From the NCBI GenBank assembly GCA_965603115.1, contig CBFDBT010000050.1:1-14401 (forward strand): 14,401 nt of DNA, in the 5' to 3' direction. The notes under the pieces are model-generated. The model made no database searches, was not told the DNA's origin, and saw only the letters and a list, made by a program, of their open reading frames with translations. Below are positions 6,231 to 14,127 of the stretch, in pieces (the first letter of the stretch is position 1; each line of letters begins with the position of its first letter). This DNA is from CBFDBT01 sp965603115 (GTDB lineage: Bacteria; Pseudomonadota; Alphaproteobacteria; Sphingomonadales; Kordiimonadaceae). Made by a program: the position numbers and the translations under genes.

Positions 6231-7046
6231 TTACAAAAAGCGTCCTACAACGTCTTTATAAGAACGGCTAACCTTAAGGTCATGCCCATTCTCCAGCAGC
6301 AAATAACACTCCCCGTTAGAATGCGGCTTCACTTCTTTAACCTTATTGAGATTAATAATGGTCGAGCGGTGGATACGCTGGAATATCTTGGGATCAAGGC
6401 GCTTTTCCATTACCTTCATCGTTTCTCGCAAAATATGGGTTTTATCATTTGTGTGAATACACATATAGTCACCCGCTGCATCAATATATTCAACCTCGCT
6501 AATGCTAACGATTGTGATATGGCCGCGGTCTTTTATCCGCAACTGGCTATCATAAACTTCACTTGAAGTCGTCTGGTGACCTTCCGCAGCTTCTAGGATG
6601 GCCGTCAAGGCTTCTTTTGGCGGATTATCCATGCCCTCAATCAAATTCACCAAACGGCTATTTTGCTCAACAGCCGTTCGTTGTGCCATATGGTCACGCA
6701 CTCTATTTATAGATTCAGCTAACACTTGCTCATCAACGGGTTTTAAAAGATAATCCATCGCATGGGCCTTGAAAGCATCAAGGGCATATTGATCATAAGC
6801 TGTGACAAAAATTACCAGTGGAATTTCAGCCTCACCCACAAGCGAGCGTAAAACTGAAAATCCATCGAAACCCGGCATTTGTATATCAAGAAAAATAAGG
6901 TCGGGTTTTTCTTCCTTAATCGTCTTTACGGCTTCGCGACCGTTACTACAGGTGCCAATTATGTTGATGTCATCAAATTCGGCTAGCCTGATTTTCATAC
7001 CGCGCACTGCAAGAGGCTCATCATCGATAATTAAAGTTCTAATCAT
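6231..7046 (-). CDS. LytTR-family response regulator (LytR/AlgR type)
   Basis: A 271-residue cytoplasmic DNA-binding response regulator. The receiver domain (about 1-120) has the acidic pocket IDDE (8-11), phospho-acceptor Asp54 in FLDIQMPG, Thr82 in VTAYDQ and Lys102 in LLKPVD. A linker of about 45 residues follows. The LytTR DNA-binding domain (about 168-271) shows IKDRGHITIVSISEVEYIDAAGDY, FQRIHRSTIINLNKVKEV and the C-terminal HDLKVSRSYKDVVGRFL. All phosphorylation residues are in place. Its ATG overlaps the stop of the histidine kinase gene as ATGA, so the two form a two-component pair. The gene ends about 125 bases before ubiT on the same strand, with no obvious terminator, so some readthrough into ubiTUV is possible. 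Its target genes are unknown. Confidence 0.95.
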   Translation of the reverse strand: MIRTLIIDDEPLAVRGMKIRLAEFDDINIIGTCSNGREAVKTIKEEKPDLIFLDIQMPGFDGFSVLRSLVGEAEIPLVIFVTAYDQYALDAFKAHAMDYLLKPVDEQVLAESINRVRDHMAQRTAVEQNSRLVNLIEGMDNPPKEALTAILEAAEGHQTTSSEVYDSQLRIKDRGHITIVSISEVEYIDAAGDYMCIHTNDKTHILRETMKVMEKRLDPKIFQRIHRSTIINLNKVKEVKPHSNGECYLLLENGHDLKVSRSYKDVVGRFL

Positions 7047-8260
7047 TCTTTCACCTGCTCGTTTTCTTTGGTTTCAAAAGGGATTTTCATCCAAACTCTA
7101 AGTCCTGAGGGTTCGATATTTTGTATGAAAAAAGTGTGGTTTTTACCATAAATTTGATTGAGCCTATCCCGCGTATTAATTATACCAACCCCTGAAGAGG
7201 ATGTAGATATGGGTTTATCAGGATCGTCCATACCGGGGCCATCATCTTCAAGAGATATCACTAAGTTTTTACCATCTTTTCTTGCCTTAACCTTAAGTGT
7301 GCCGCCATCTAGGGACGGAGCTATAGCGTATTTTATAGCATTTTCTACATGGGGCTGCAAAATAAGGCTTGGGATCAAGGCAGCCATCGCTTTATCCTCA
7401 ATATCAAACTCAACGGTTAAACGATCCTCAAAGCGCACACGCTCTATTTCCAAATAAAGCTTAAGTGTATAAATTTCCTGTTCCAAATTAACCTTTTGCG
7501 TCGGCTGGTTGACCAGAGTATAGCGTAAAAAACTGCTCAGTTTGGTCAGCATTTTATTGGCACTGTCGGTATCTTTTTCGAGAACTAGAGTTGAAATTGC
7601 ATTGAGCGTATTAAACAAAAAGTGTGGATTTAACTGGTAGCGCAACATTTTAAGCTGGGCTTGATGTGCCATAGCACTGGCGGCAAGCGCCTTGGCGCGC
7701 TGCTCTTGTAAATCATTATAATAATGAAAACTAAAATAAAGCGTCGACCAAGCAAAAAGGGCTGTAGCCTCAAACATCGCATTACCCAATAATGCAAGAC
7801 CGCCGCGATCATCCAAAATTATGTATTTCACTTCAATGAAAGAAAAAAGCCCGCCAAAAAGAACTGATGTCACAACTGCTGTTAAAGATACCACTGGCAG
7901 TGGTTTTGCCCTGATTTGGCGGTAAATGTACCGCATAATAAGCGAAAGGCCAAAACCTACCACCATCAGCAAAAAAGCCCGCGAGGCATAGTCGGCTAAT
8001 TCAACGCCATATGTTAAGGCCGTAAAAACGCGCAGGATAAAATATCCCGTCCAACCAAAAAGTTGCAATATCCAAAAAGCTCTGTTTTTGTCCCTAAATA
8101 GACGATCCAACACGGTTAGGCCTCTCCCTTTGCGAGGAGAAACACTATCCTCCCCTGTTGTGTCACTATGCAGGGGAGTTTGGCTCTCGCCAACAGAAAA
8201 AACGATTTCTTGTCTATGTTTTGTCTCTTTTTTCACATATGCAGCATACAATAGTGCCAT
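7043..8260 (-). CDS. LytS/YehU-type membrane sensor histidine kinase
   Basis: A 405-residue inner-membrane histidine kinase. Residues 1-60 are hydrophilic. Four hydrophobic segments follow at about 61-80, 93-113, 121-140 and 155-178, joined by short loops, with no large periplasmic domain. The cytoplasmic part has the His_kinase motif YQLNPHFLFNTLNAIS with phospho-acceptor His213. The N box is LQPHVENAIKYAI (Asn307), and the ATP lid has DDGPGM (339-344) and SGVGIINTRDRL. This compact four-helix LytS/YehU-like type is usual upstream of LytTR regulators, and the stop overlaps the regulator's start here. The ATG at 8260 has only a weak ribosome site (GGGTG), so a later start is possible. The basic, polar 60-residue N-terminus is unusual for this type. 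The signal sensed is unknown. Confidence 0.92.
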   Translation of the reverse strand: MALLYAAYVKKETKHRQEIVFSVGESQTPLHSDTTGEDSVSPRKGRGLTVLDRLFRDKNRAFWILQLFGWTGYFILRVFTALTYGVELADYASRAFLLMVVGFGLSLIMRYIYRQIRAKPLPVVSLTAVVTSVLFGGLFSFIEVKYIILDDRGGLALLGNAMFEATALFAWSTLYFSFHYYNDLQEQRAKALAASAMAHQAQLKMLRYQLNPHFLFNTLNAISTLVLEKDTDSANKMLTKLSSFLRYTLVNQPTQKVNLEQEIYTLKLYLEIERVRFEDRLTVEFDIEDKAMAALIPSLILQPHVENAIKYAIAPSLDGGTLKVKARKDGKNLVISLEDDGPGMDDPDKPISTSSSGVGIINTRDRLNQIYGKNHTFFIQNIEPSGLRVWMKIPFETKENEQVKE

Positions 8261-8642
8261 CTAGGCACCCAAGCTGATTGCGCTAAAGAGTTAGTGCTGT
8301 GCGATGAATTACGATTCTTAGCGGTGGAGCGGTGCTGGGAAGAGATAAATAGAAATTGGCCATTAAGGCTGACCGCTATCTTCAGGACAAGCAAAGATTT
8401 TACGCTCCTTACCTGGCATTTGACCTGCCATGTTTTTAGCCTCCATCGGCTATCAAATGCAGTTGAGTCAGTACTAAGGCAAACGAGTTTTCATCAAATA
8501 TTAAGATTCAAATGGTACCATCTATCTCATAATTATTTAACGCAATATATTCATACTGCCTAAAGAGTACCTGGAACGGCTTAATTATCAAAGCCAGAGC
8601 AAAAAATCTTTCAGATAGTCTAGGCAGTGAAGGTTCAATGTT
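8261..8642. other. Divergent intergenic region between sensor kinase and diguanylate cyclase genes
   Basis: About 380 bases without a convincing gene. An 89-codon plus-strand frame here is rich in Trp, His and Cys and resembles no family. Small structures include GCGGTG repeated at 8321-8326 and 8329-8334, TAGCGGT (8319-8325) with its inverse ACCGCTA (8372-8378), a short TGGCA/TGCCA hairpin with a following T run (8414-8436), and a 10-bp palindrome ATGGTACCAT (8512-8521). Promoters for both flanking genes must lie here, but I cannot place one with confidence. Confidence 0.5.
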
Positions 8643-10283
8643 ATGAGTAAGTGTAAAATTTTAATTGTTGAAGATGATGCATTCTTCGCAGAAAACCTCA
8701 AATTGCACCTGCAGAAACATGGTTATGAAGTAGTGGGCATATTAGATTCCGCTGAAGAAACACTTGAACAATTTTCCCTCCTTGCCCCAGAACTGGTGCT
8801 GATGGATATTGTCTTACAAGGTTCAATGGATGGTATTGAAGCTGCCCAGCTAATACGTGACAAACACAAACTACCTGTACTGTATCTGACCGCTCACTCA
8901 GGCGATGACTTTCTCTCCCGTGCTAAAATTACTGAACCCTATGCTTATATATTGAAACCGCTAAACGAGCGTGAATTACTACTAGCTATAGAGATGGCAC
9001 TCTATAAACATTCAGTTGAAGAGAAGATGATCAAGGGTTGCGTAAACCTCGCAGATGCCCAGCGGATTGCTCATCTTGGCAACTGGAATTGGGATATCAC
9101 CAATAATATTGTCAGCTGGTCGGACGAAATTTTTCGCATTTTCGGCCTTGATAAGGCCAGCTTTGACGCGTCGTATGAAGGTTTTATGACCTCAGTACAC
9201 CCAGATGATCGCCAAATGGTAAAAGATGCTACTGATGCTGCCGTCAAACAAGAACGACCTTATGAGCTCGACCACCGCATAATATTACCAGATGGCAGCC
9301 AAAAGACAGTCCACGAAAAAGGCGAAGTTCAATTTGATAATAAGGGTCAAGCAGTCTCCATGATTGGCACTGTTCATGATGTCACCATGGCTAGGCAACA
9401 AGAAGAGGCTATCAAAATATACGCTAGTGTCTTTGAAAATGCCAATGAAGGTGTGATAATTCTTGACAAACACTATAAAAATACACTCGTCAACGATGCC
9501 TACTGTAAATTTACAGGCTACAGCAGAGAAGAGCTCATCGGCAACAAGCCGAAAATACCGAGATTACCCTATCACGATCAGGCTTTCTATCGCACCCTAT
9601 GGGATACAGTCGAAGAGACGGGTAGTTGGCAAGGTGAAATTTGGGACGAGCGCAAGAACGGAGAAATCTATCCAACATGGATGAGCATCACAGCAATTAA
9701 AGATAGCGCAGGCAATTTCAGCCATTATGTCGGCATCCTTACCGACATCAGCGAATTAAAAGAAAAAGAAGAGCAACTGCACCAGCTCGCTTATTATGAT
9801 ATGCTCACTGGCCTCGCTAATCGCAGTCATTTTGATGAGCGGTTCAAACTGGAAATTGCCGCTGCGCACCGCCGAGAAGAGAAACTGGCACTACTTTATA
9901 TCGATCTTGACCGTTTTAAAGCGGTCAATGACAATTACGGACATCAGGCTGGCGATGCAATATTACGGGAAGCCTCTAAGCGCATGCAGGACTGTATCAG
10001 AGAGACTGATATTCTCTTTCGCATGGGTGGTGATGAATTCATTGGCATCCTACCTTCAATTGGCAACCCTGAAAATGCGGCTCATGTCTCTAGTAATATA
10101 ATTGAAACGCTAAACCGCCCATTCATGTTTAATAATCAAGAGATTTTCATAGGCTCCAGTATTGGTATCAGCCTTTATCCCCATGACGGCGATTGTGCTG
10201 AAAAAATAATTAGGAATGCAGATCGTGCGATGTATCTTTCAAAAGAGAGTGGCGGAGGAAATTACTCCTTTAGCACCAAGTAA
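8643..10283 (+). CDS. Response regulator with two PAS domains and a GGDEF diguanylate cyclase domain
   Basis: This 546-residue soluble protein should make cyclic di-GMP from two GTP under control of phosphorylation and PAS ligands. The receiver domain (4-120) has EDD (10-12), phospho-acceptor Asp55 in VLMDIVLQG, Thr83 in YLTAHS and Lys105 in ILKPLNE. The first PAS domain with PAC (about 138-250) includes RIAHLGNWNWDITNN, SVHPDD and MIGTVHDVT. The second (about 256-372) has ENANEGVIILDKHY, FTGYSREELIGNKP and YVGILTDIS. The GGDEF domain (376-545) has DMLTGLANR, the active-site GGDEF at 462-466, and an RETD inhibitory site (453-456) exactly five residues before it. No EAL domain is present. Translation starts at ATG 8643, after GAAGG about 10 bases upstream. 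No kinase gene is co-oriented with it, so its phosphate donor is unknown. Confidence 0.94.
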   Translation: MSKCKILIVEDDAFFAENLKLHLQKHGYEVVGILDSAEETLEQFSLLAPELVLMDIVLQGSMDGIEAAQLIRDKHKLPVLYLTAHSGDDFLSRAKITEPYAYILKPLNERELLLAIEMALYKHSVEEKMIKGCVNLADAQRIAHLGNWNWDITNNIVSWSDEIFRIFGLDKASFDASYEGFMTSVHPDDRQMVKDATDAAVKQERPYELDHRIILPDGSQKTVHEKGEVQFDNKGQAVSMIGTVHDVTMARQQEEAIKIYASVFENANEGVIILDKHYKNTLVNDAYCKFTGYSREELIGNKPKIPRLPYHDQAFYRTLWDTVEETGSWQGEIWDERKNGEIYPTWMSITAIKDSAGNFSHYVGILTDISELKEKEEQLHQLAYYDMLTGLANRSHFDERFKLEIAAAHRREEKLALLYIDLDRFKAVNDNYGHQAGDAILREASKRMQDCIRETDILFRMGGDEFIGILPSIGNPENAAHVSSNIIETLNRPFMFNNQEIFIGSSIGISLYPHDGDCAEKIIRNADRAMYLSKESGGGNYSFSTK

Positions 10284-10292
10284 TGCCGAATT

Positions 10293-10793
10293 CTAAGATT
10301 TAGCCTTATCGTCTACTTCTGGCTCTGACTTAGCGTCAGGGTCCGGCTTTGGCTTAAGCTTCATTTCTTCAAATTTACCAAGCCCACAAGAGCCCCACTG
10401 GCGGCCAAAGCTATCAAGAACCGTGATAATATCAATGTTGCAGAGCTGACCAATAGACGTTTTATACATAAACCGCTCTTCGCGCTTTAGCGATGGGCAT
10501 TTATATTTCAAACGGTTTACATAATGCTTTCTACCTCGCATCTTGAAAAAGACTGTTTGATCATCAAGCACTCTACTGGACTGTATTCTGCTAAGGCTGA
10601 TGCAGCGCTTAACTTTACCTGTTGCTTCATATTTCTTCAGGGCCTTAAAATCAGCAAGAGCTGTCTGTTCTTTTTCATCCTTGGCAACTTCGTCATTTGG
10701 AGTTTCATCATCGCTCATGCCGGTGTCGGCAAGGCCGATCATAAGTCCTGCAATTACTGTGACTTTTAATGCGGCTTTTAATTTTGGCGGCAC
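10293..10793 (-). CDS. DUF6491-family secreted protein
   Basis: A 166-residue protein with a probable signal sequence: Lys-rich start, then a hydrophobic run (VTVIAGLMIGLA, 12-22). An acidic linker (26-45) follows. The folded part (about 50-145) shows RCISLSRIQSSRVLDDQTVFF, YVNRLKYKCP, QLCNIDIITVLD and SCGLGKFEEM, the pattern I associate with DUF6491. It has four cysteines (64, 99, 118, 136) that could form disulphides in the periplasm. The C-terminal 20 residues are Lys-, Asp- and Glu-rich and look disordered. The start is GTG at 10793, supported by AGGAG 7 bases upstream. It converges with the diguanylate cyclase gene, stops 9 bases apart. Function of the family is unknown. The family call is from memory of the motif pattern. 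Confidence 0.7.
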   Translation of the reverse strand: MPPKLKAALKVTVIAGLMIGLADTGMSDDETPNDEVAKDEKEQTALADFKALKKYEATGKVKRCISLSRIQSSRVLDDQTVFFKMRGRKHYVNRLKYKCPSLKREERFMYKTSIGQLCNIDIITVLDSFGRQWGSCGLGKFEEMKLKPKPDPDAKSEPEVDDKAKS

Positions 10794-10875
10794 GGGCTAT
10801 CTCCTAATGAACTGATTACGCATGCCTGTAAACTAGCACAATGAGCCTGAATGAAAAATGAACAGACTTAAATAT

Positions 10876-11292
10876 CTAGACCAATTGCATCACAACAGCA
10901 TAAAGCGACCAAAAGAACGGGATAACAAAAGCAAAAAAACCAATCATAAAGCCATTATGGCGCTTTGCTGGCGCTTCCATATACCCTTTGGAATATACTA
11001 TGCGCCCGATAATCCACACAGCACCAGCGGCTCCGGCATAAAGATCAGATACCGTGGCGGCAAAAACCCACATTACTGGCAAGAAAACAACGGCTTGCTC
11101 TATTGTGTTCAAATGCACTCGGTTAGCGCATTCAAACTCAATATGACCAGATTCCTCTGGTGCCGGAATAGAGTGCTTTTCACGCATTTTACCAACTGTA
11201 ATAGAAAAAATCGAAACCAACAGCGCTATAACAAGTGTTGCAAGTGCTGAATATGGAAAGGCATAAGCCCCGATGTCTTTTAGTGCGTCCAT
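10876..11292 (-). CDS. MAPEG-family integral membrane protein
   Basis: A 138-residue protein with four hydrophobic helices at about 12-34, 66-82, 84-99 and 112-136, the usual MAPEG topology. Family motifs are ECANRVHLNTIEQAVVFLP (54-72, the RVHxNxxE region) and GRIVYSKGY (96-104). MAPEG members include glutathione transferases and peroxidases of membranes, but most bacterial ones have no assigned substrate. The frame continues to a TTG at 11319. I choose the ATG at 11292 because GGGAG stands 8 bases before it and the MAPEG homology starts there. It sits in the same orientation as, and 82 bases upstream of, the DUF6491 gene; co-transcription is possible. Confidence 0.88.
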   Translation of the reverse strand: MDALKDIGAYAFPYSALATLVIALLVSIFSITVGKMREKHSIPAPEESGHIEFECANRVHLNTIEQAVVFLPVMWVFAATVSDLYAGAAGAVWIIGRIVYSKGYMEAPAKRHNGFMIGFFAFVIPFFWSLYAVVMQLV

Positions 11293-11415
11293 GAATAGTC
11301 TCCCTAGGTTACCCCCCAAATATCACCGTACGCTAAACCATAGCGGATCATCAATGCAATAGAAAAGAGCCCAAAAAGGCCGAGCAACCACTGTCATTCC
11401 TGCGAAGGCCAGTAA

Positions 11416-12735
11416 TTAGCCCGCATATATATGTTTGACCGACTTCAAGCCCTTAAGAATAGCCTCTGAGAGCTGATCAATTTCAGCTTGTCCCATGGGA
11501 GTAGAGAGCGTAGCAGCGGCGGTATGGATCATCATAATACCATCATCATATAAGGCATTGATGAGCGCGCTGAGTGCTTGTTTTTCATCCGCTGTCAGGT
11601 GGGATTCACGGTAGTTTTTTGGGGCTTCGGCTTTCAGATGAAGCCTGAACAAAGACCCTGTTCCTGTTACACTGGCAGGAACGTCAGCAACCTTGATCGC
11701 TTCTTTAATGCTCGCTCTGGCATAATCTCCCAGTGCGTTCAATTTATCCACGGCCTCAGCGTCAAAATGCTCCATAGCGATAAGACCCGCCGTCATGGTC
11801 ACCGGATTGGCAGAAAAAGTCCCCGAGTGCGGCAAGCGCAGGCCTTTTTCTCCGCTGGTGAACACGCCCATAACATCGTCACTACCTGCAAGAGCGCCAA
11901 CAGGGAAACCACCGCCTATCATTTTACCCATAGCCGTTAGATCAGGCCTGATATTAAAGCGTTCCTGCATGCCACCCACTTCACTGCGGAAAGTAATCAC
12001 TTCATCAAACATCAAAAGCGCACCATTCGCCTGGGACCATTTGCGCAGCGCCTTAACAAAGTCAACGTCGACCGGCACCATGCCGATACGGTGCGGAATG
12101 GGGTCGATAAGGATGCAAGCGATTTGGTCAGCGCATTCATCTAGAATTGCGAGTGCATTTTCCGGATCATTAAATGGAATGATAACCATATCCTCCAGCA
12201 CACTATCCGGTGTGCCTTGCGCGAGCGGAACTGCATTGGGGCGGTCAATCATCCCCCAATTATCTGGCGCAGGCGCCTGAGACACTTCTGCGTAATCATA
12301 AGCTCCGTGATAACTGCCTTCTACCTTGGCTATTTTCGGGCGCCCTGTATAAGCGCGTGCGGCTTTCATGCCGGCCATAACAGCTTCGGTACCCGAGTTT
12401 ACAAAACGAATTTTCTCAAATGAAGGGGAGCGCCCACACATATGTTCGGCAAAAAGAACTTCCTGTTCGGTTGCCATGGTAAACGCCATGCCGTGCTTAA
12501 GTTGCTCGCTTACGGCTTCCACGATGGGCGCGTAAGCGTGACCATGGATATGAGACGCCATATTATTAGCAAAATCCAGCCGTTCAACTCCGTCAACATC
12601 AGTAACAACACAGCCTTTGCCCTCCCTAACATACAAGGGGTGCGCGCCGCGGAGTAAGGTGTTACGGCTTACACCGCCCGGAAGAACTTTTTGGGCGCGT
12701 TCAAACATAGTCTCACTTTTAGAGCTTGTGGTCAT
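11416..12735 (-). CDS. Class III (PLP-dependent) aminotransferase, glutamate-1-semialdehyde-aminomutase-like
   Basis: This 439-residue PLP enzyme has NSGTEA (113-118, phosphate and cofactor binding), SYHGAY (141-146), Asp244 in LLMFDEVITFR, which contacts the PLP nitrogen, Schiff-base Lys271 in TAMGKMIGGG, and GTFSANP (305-311). It follows the GSA aminomutase outline (LPGGVSRN..., GHAY) but differs from true HemL at diagnostic spots: HemL has GTLSGNP and DEVMTGFR. It is more like substrate-unassigned or beta-amino-acid aminotransferases of the same subgroup. The ATG at 12735 is chosen over the upstream frame to 12792: GGAGG lies 7 bases before it, and the scoB-like stop is one base upstream. 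It is the third gene visible of an operon with a CoA-transferase, so its keto product may be CoA-activated. The substrate is not known. Confidence 0.88.
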   Translation of the reverse strand: MTTSSKSETMFERAQKVLPGGVSRNTLLRGAHPLYVREGKGCVVTDVDGVERLDFANNMASHIHGHAYAPIVEAVSEQLKHGMAFTMATEQEVLFAEHMCGRSPSFEKIRFVNSGTEAVMAGMKAARAYTGRPKIAKVEGSYHGAYDYAEVSQAPAPDNWGMIDRPNAVPLAQGTPDSVLEDMVIIPFNDPENALAILDECADQIACILIDPIPHRIGMVPVDVDFVKALRKWSQANGALLMFDEVITFRSEVGGMQERFNIRPDLTAMGKMIGGGFPVGALAGSDDVMGVFTSGEKGLRLPHSGTFSANPVTMTAGLIAMEHFDAEAVDKLNALGDYARASIKEAIKVADVPASVTGTGSLFRLHLKAEAPKNYRESHLTADEKQALSALINALYDDGIMMIHTAAATLSTPMGQAEIDQLSEAILKGLKSVKHIYAG

Positions 12736-12736
12736 T

Positions 12737-13405
12737 TCAGGCCTCCATAGCGGGCAATAGCGGTGCATCCGTTTTTTCGCAGACTTCTTCAAATGTTACA
12801 CCCGGCGCCAATTCACGGACACGAAACCCTTCCGGTGTAATGTCAATAATTGCCAAATCGCTATAGACGCGCGTAACAACATTCTTACCCGTTAGCGGAT
12901 AGCTACAATCCTTAACCAGCTTGGCCGCACCAGTTTTCGTGGTGTGCTGACTGATAACAAATATCGTTTTCACGCCAGCGACCAGATCCATCGCACCACC
13001 AATTGCGGGGATGGCATCCGCCGCGCCAGTTGACCAGTTGGCAAGATCGCCGCTCTCGGATATCTGCATCGCACCAAGCACACAAACATCAATATGCCCG
13101 CCGCGGATCATCGAAAAACTATCCGCGTGATGAAAATAACTGGCCCCCGGTACAGCAGTCACAGGCTTTTTACCCGCATTGATAAGCTCTGGATCTTCTT
13201 GCCCTGCCTCGGGTGAAGGCCCCATGCCGAGCAATCCGTTTTCAGTGTGATAGATAAACTCCCGACCTTCTGGCACATATTTGGCTACAAGTTCAGGAAT
13301 ACCAATTCCTAAATTCACATAAGATCCATCGGGAATATCCATTGCGGCACGTTCCGCCATCTGGTCACGGGTCCAGCCTTTAGCCTGTGCTACATCACTA
13401 CCCAT
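12737..13405 (-). CDS. 3-oxoacid/3-oxoadipate CoA-transferase, subunit B
   Basis: The catalytic B subunit of a family I CoA-transferase, which moves CoA (usually from succinyl-CoA) to a 3-keto acid. The 222-residue protein has YVNLGIGIPELVAKYV (29-44), HTENGLLGMGP (53-63) with the catalytic glutamate Glu55, INAGKKPVT, SYFHHADSFSMIRGGHID, DLANWSTG and AIGGAMDLVAG. These agree well with ScoB and PcaJ. The start ATG at 13405 overlaps the end of the A-subunit gene by 8 bases, and the aminotransferase gene begins one base after the stop. Sequence alone does not separate acetoacetate from 3-oxoadipate as substrate. No other beta-ketoadipate gene is visible. Confidence 0.93.
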   Translation of the reverse strand: MGSDVAQAKGWTRDQMAERAAMDIPDGSYVNLGIGIPELVAKYVPEGREFIYHTENGLLGMGPSPEAGQEDPELINAGKKPVTAVPGASYFHHADSFSMIRGGHIDVCVLGAMQISESGDLANWSTGAADAIPAIGGAMDLVAGVKTIFVISQHTTKTGAAKLVKDCSYPLTGKNVVTRVYSDLAIIDITPEGFRVRELAPGVTFEEVCEKTDAPLLPAMEA

Positions 13406-14111
13406 TATAGCGTACTCCCTCGGCTATCAATTTTGATTCAACCACTGGCGAGCTAACCTCAACGATACGATCAACAAACACATTGGGCGTAACCACATAT
13501 TCGGGATTAATATCCCCAACCGCAACAATTTTCTTAGCTTGAACAATTGTTGTGTCAGCAGCCATACACATGATGGGATTAAAATTTCTGGCTGTTTTAT
13601 TATAAAGCAGATTACCCTGCGTATCGGCTGTTTCACATTTAACCAAGGCGTAGTCAGCCTTCAAGCCAAACTCCAGAACATAATCTCGTTCATCAAAATT
13701 ACGGACTTCTTTGCCATCAGCTAATATTGTTCCCACTGTGGTAGCGGTATAAAAAGCGGGAATACCTGCGCCACCCGCCCTTATACGCTCGGCTAAAGTG
13801 CCTTGTGGTACTATTTCCAGCTCAATCTTTCCTGCACGGTATAACTCAGGGAAAACCACAGAATGACTGGAGCGCGGATAGGAGCAGATCATCTTTTTGA
13901 CCTGTCCATTGCCGATAAGTGCTGCTAGTCCAACTTCCCCGTTGCCGGTGTTGTTGTTGATGATCGTCAAGTCTTTTACGCCAATATCTATCAAAGCATG
14001 AATAAGCTCGGTTGGGCTGCCTGCTTCGCCAAAGCCACCAATCATCACCGACGCACCATCAGGAATATCGCTGACGGCATCTTGAACAGTATCTACCTGT
14101 TTATTGATCAT
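13398..14111 (-). CDS. 3-oxoacid/3-oxoadipate CoA-transferase, subunit A
   Basis: The A subunit that pairs with the B subunit encoded next. The 237-residue protein shows the CoA-binding glycine motif GGFGEAGSP (25-33), LTIINNNTGNGEVGLAAL, RAGKIELEIVPQGTLAERIRAGG, and GNLLYNKTARNFNPIM. It reads very like PcaI of 3-oxoadipate CoA-transferase, and is also close to ScoA. The ATG at 14111 is preceded by AGGAAAG. A gene on the same strand ends 16 bases upstream, which supports one operon of at least four genes. Whether the enzyme serves ketone bodies, aromatic breakdown or a keto acid made by the neighbouring aminotransferase is not settled by sequence. Confidence 0.93.
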   Translation of the reverse strand: MINKQVDTVQDAVSDIPDGASVMIGGFGEAGSPTELIHALIDIGVKDLTIINNNTGNGEVGLAALIGNGQVKKMICSYPRSSHSVVFPELYRAGKIELEIVPQGTLAERIRAGGAGIPAFYTATTVGTILADGKEVRNFDERDYVLEFGLKADYALVKCETADTQGNLLYNKTARNFNPIMCMAADTTIVQAKKIVAVGDINPEYVVTPNVFVDRIVEVSSPVVESKLIAEGVRYNG

Positions 14112-14127
14112 GATAAAGCTTTCCTAT

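Noticed and set aside
8411..8436. TGGCA/TGCCA hairpin followed by a T run as a terminator
   Set aside because: The stem is only 5 bp, and no gene on the plus strand ends nearby that would need it.
8294..8563. 89-codon plus-strand open frame between the kinase and cyclase genes
   Set aside because: The composition is rich in Trp, His and Cys with no motif, there is no Shine-Dalgarno, and it fills a region that must hold two divergent promoters. It reads like chance coding of non-coding DNA.
11293..11319. TTG start giving a longer MAPEG protein
   Set aside because: The added nine residues have no homology and contain the ribosome binding site (GGGAG) of the ATG at 11292.
11391..11412. TGTCATTCCTGCGAAGGCCAG-like stretch resembling a common intergenic palindromic repeat
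   Set aside because: Only one half is recognisable, no second copy exists in the window, and it forms no proper hairpin. It could be a worn repeat remnant, but I cannot support it.
11416..12735. Annotation of the class III aminotransferase as HemL
   Set aside because: The outline is similar, but GTFSANP replaces GTLSGNP and DEVITFR replaces DEVMTGFR, and the gene sits in a CoA-transferase operon. I keep it as GSAM-like with unknown substrate.
12736..12792. Upstream extension of the aminotransferase into the CoA-transferase B gene
   Set aside because: The extra 19 residues are basic and unlike the family, and a strong GGAGG directly precedes the ATG at 12735.
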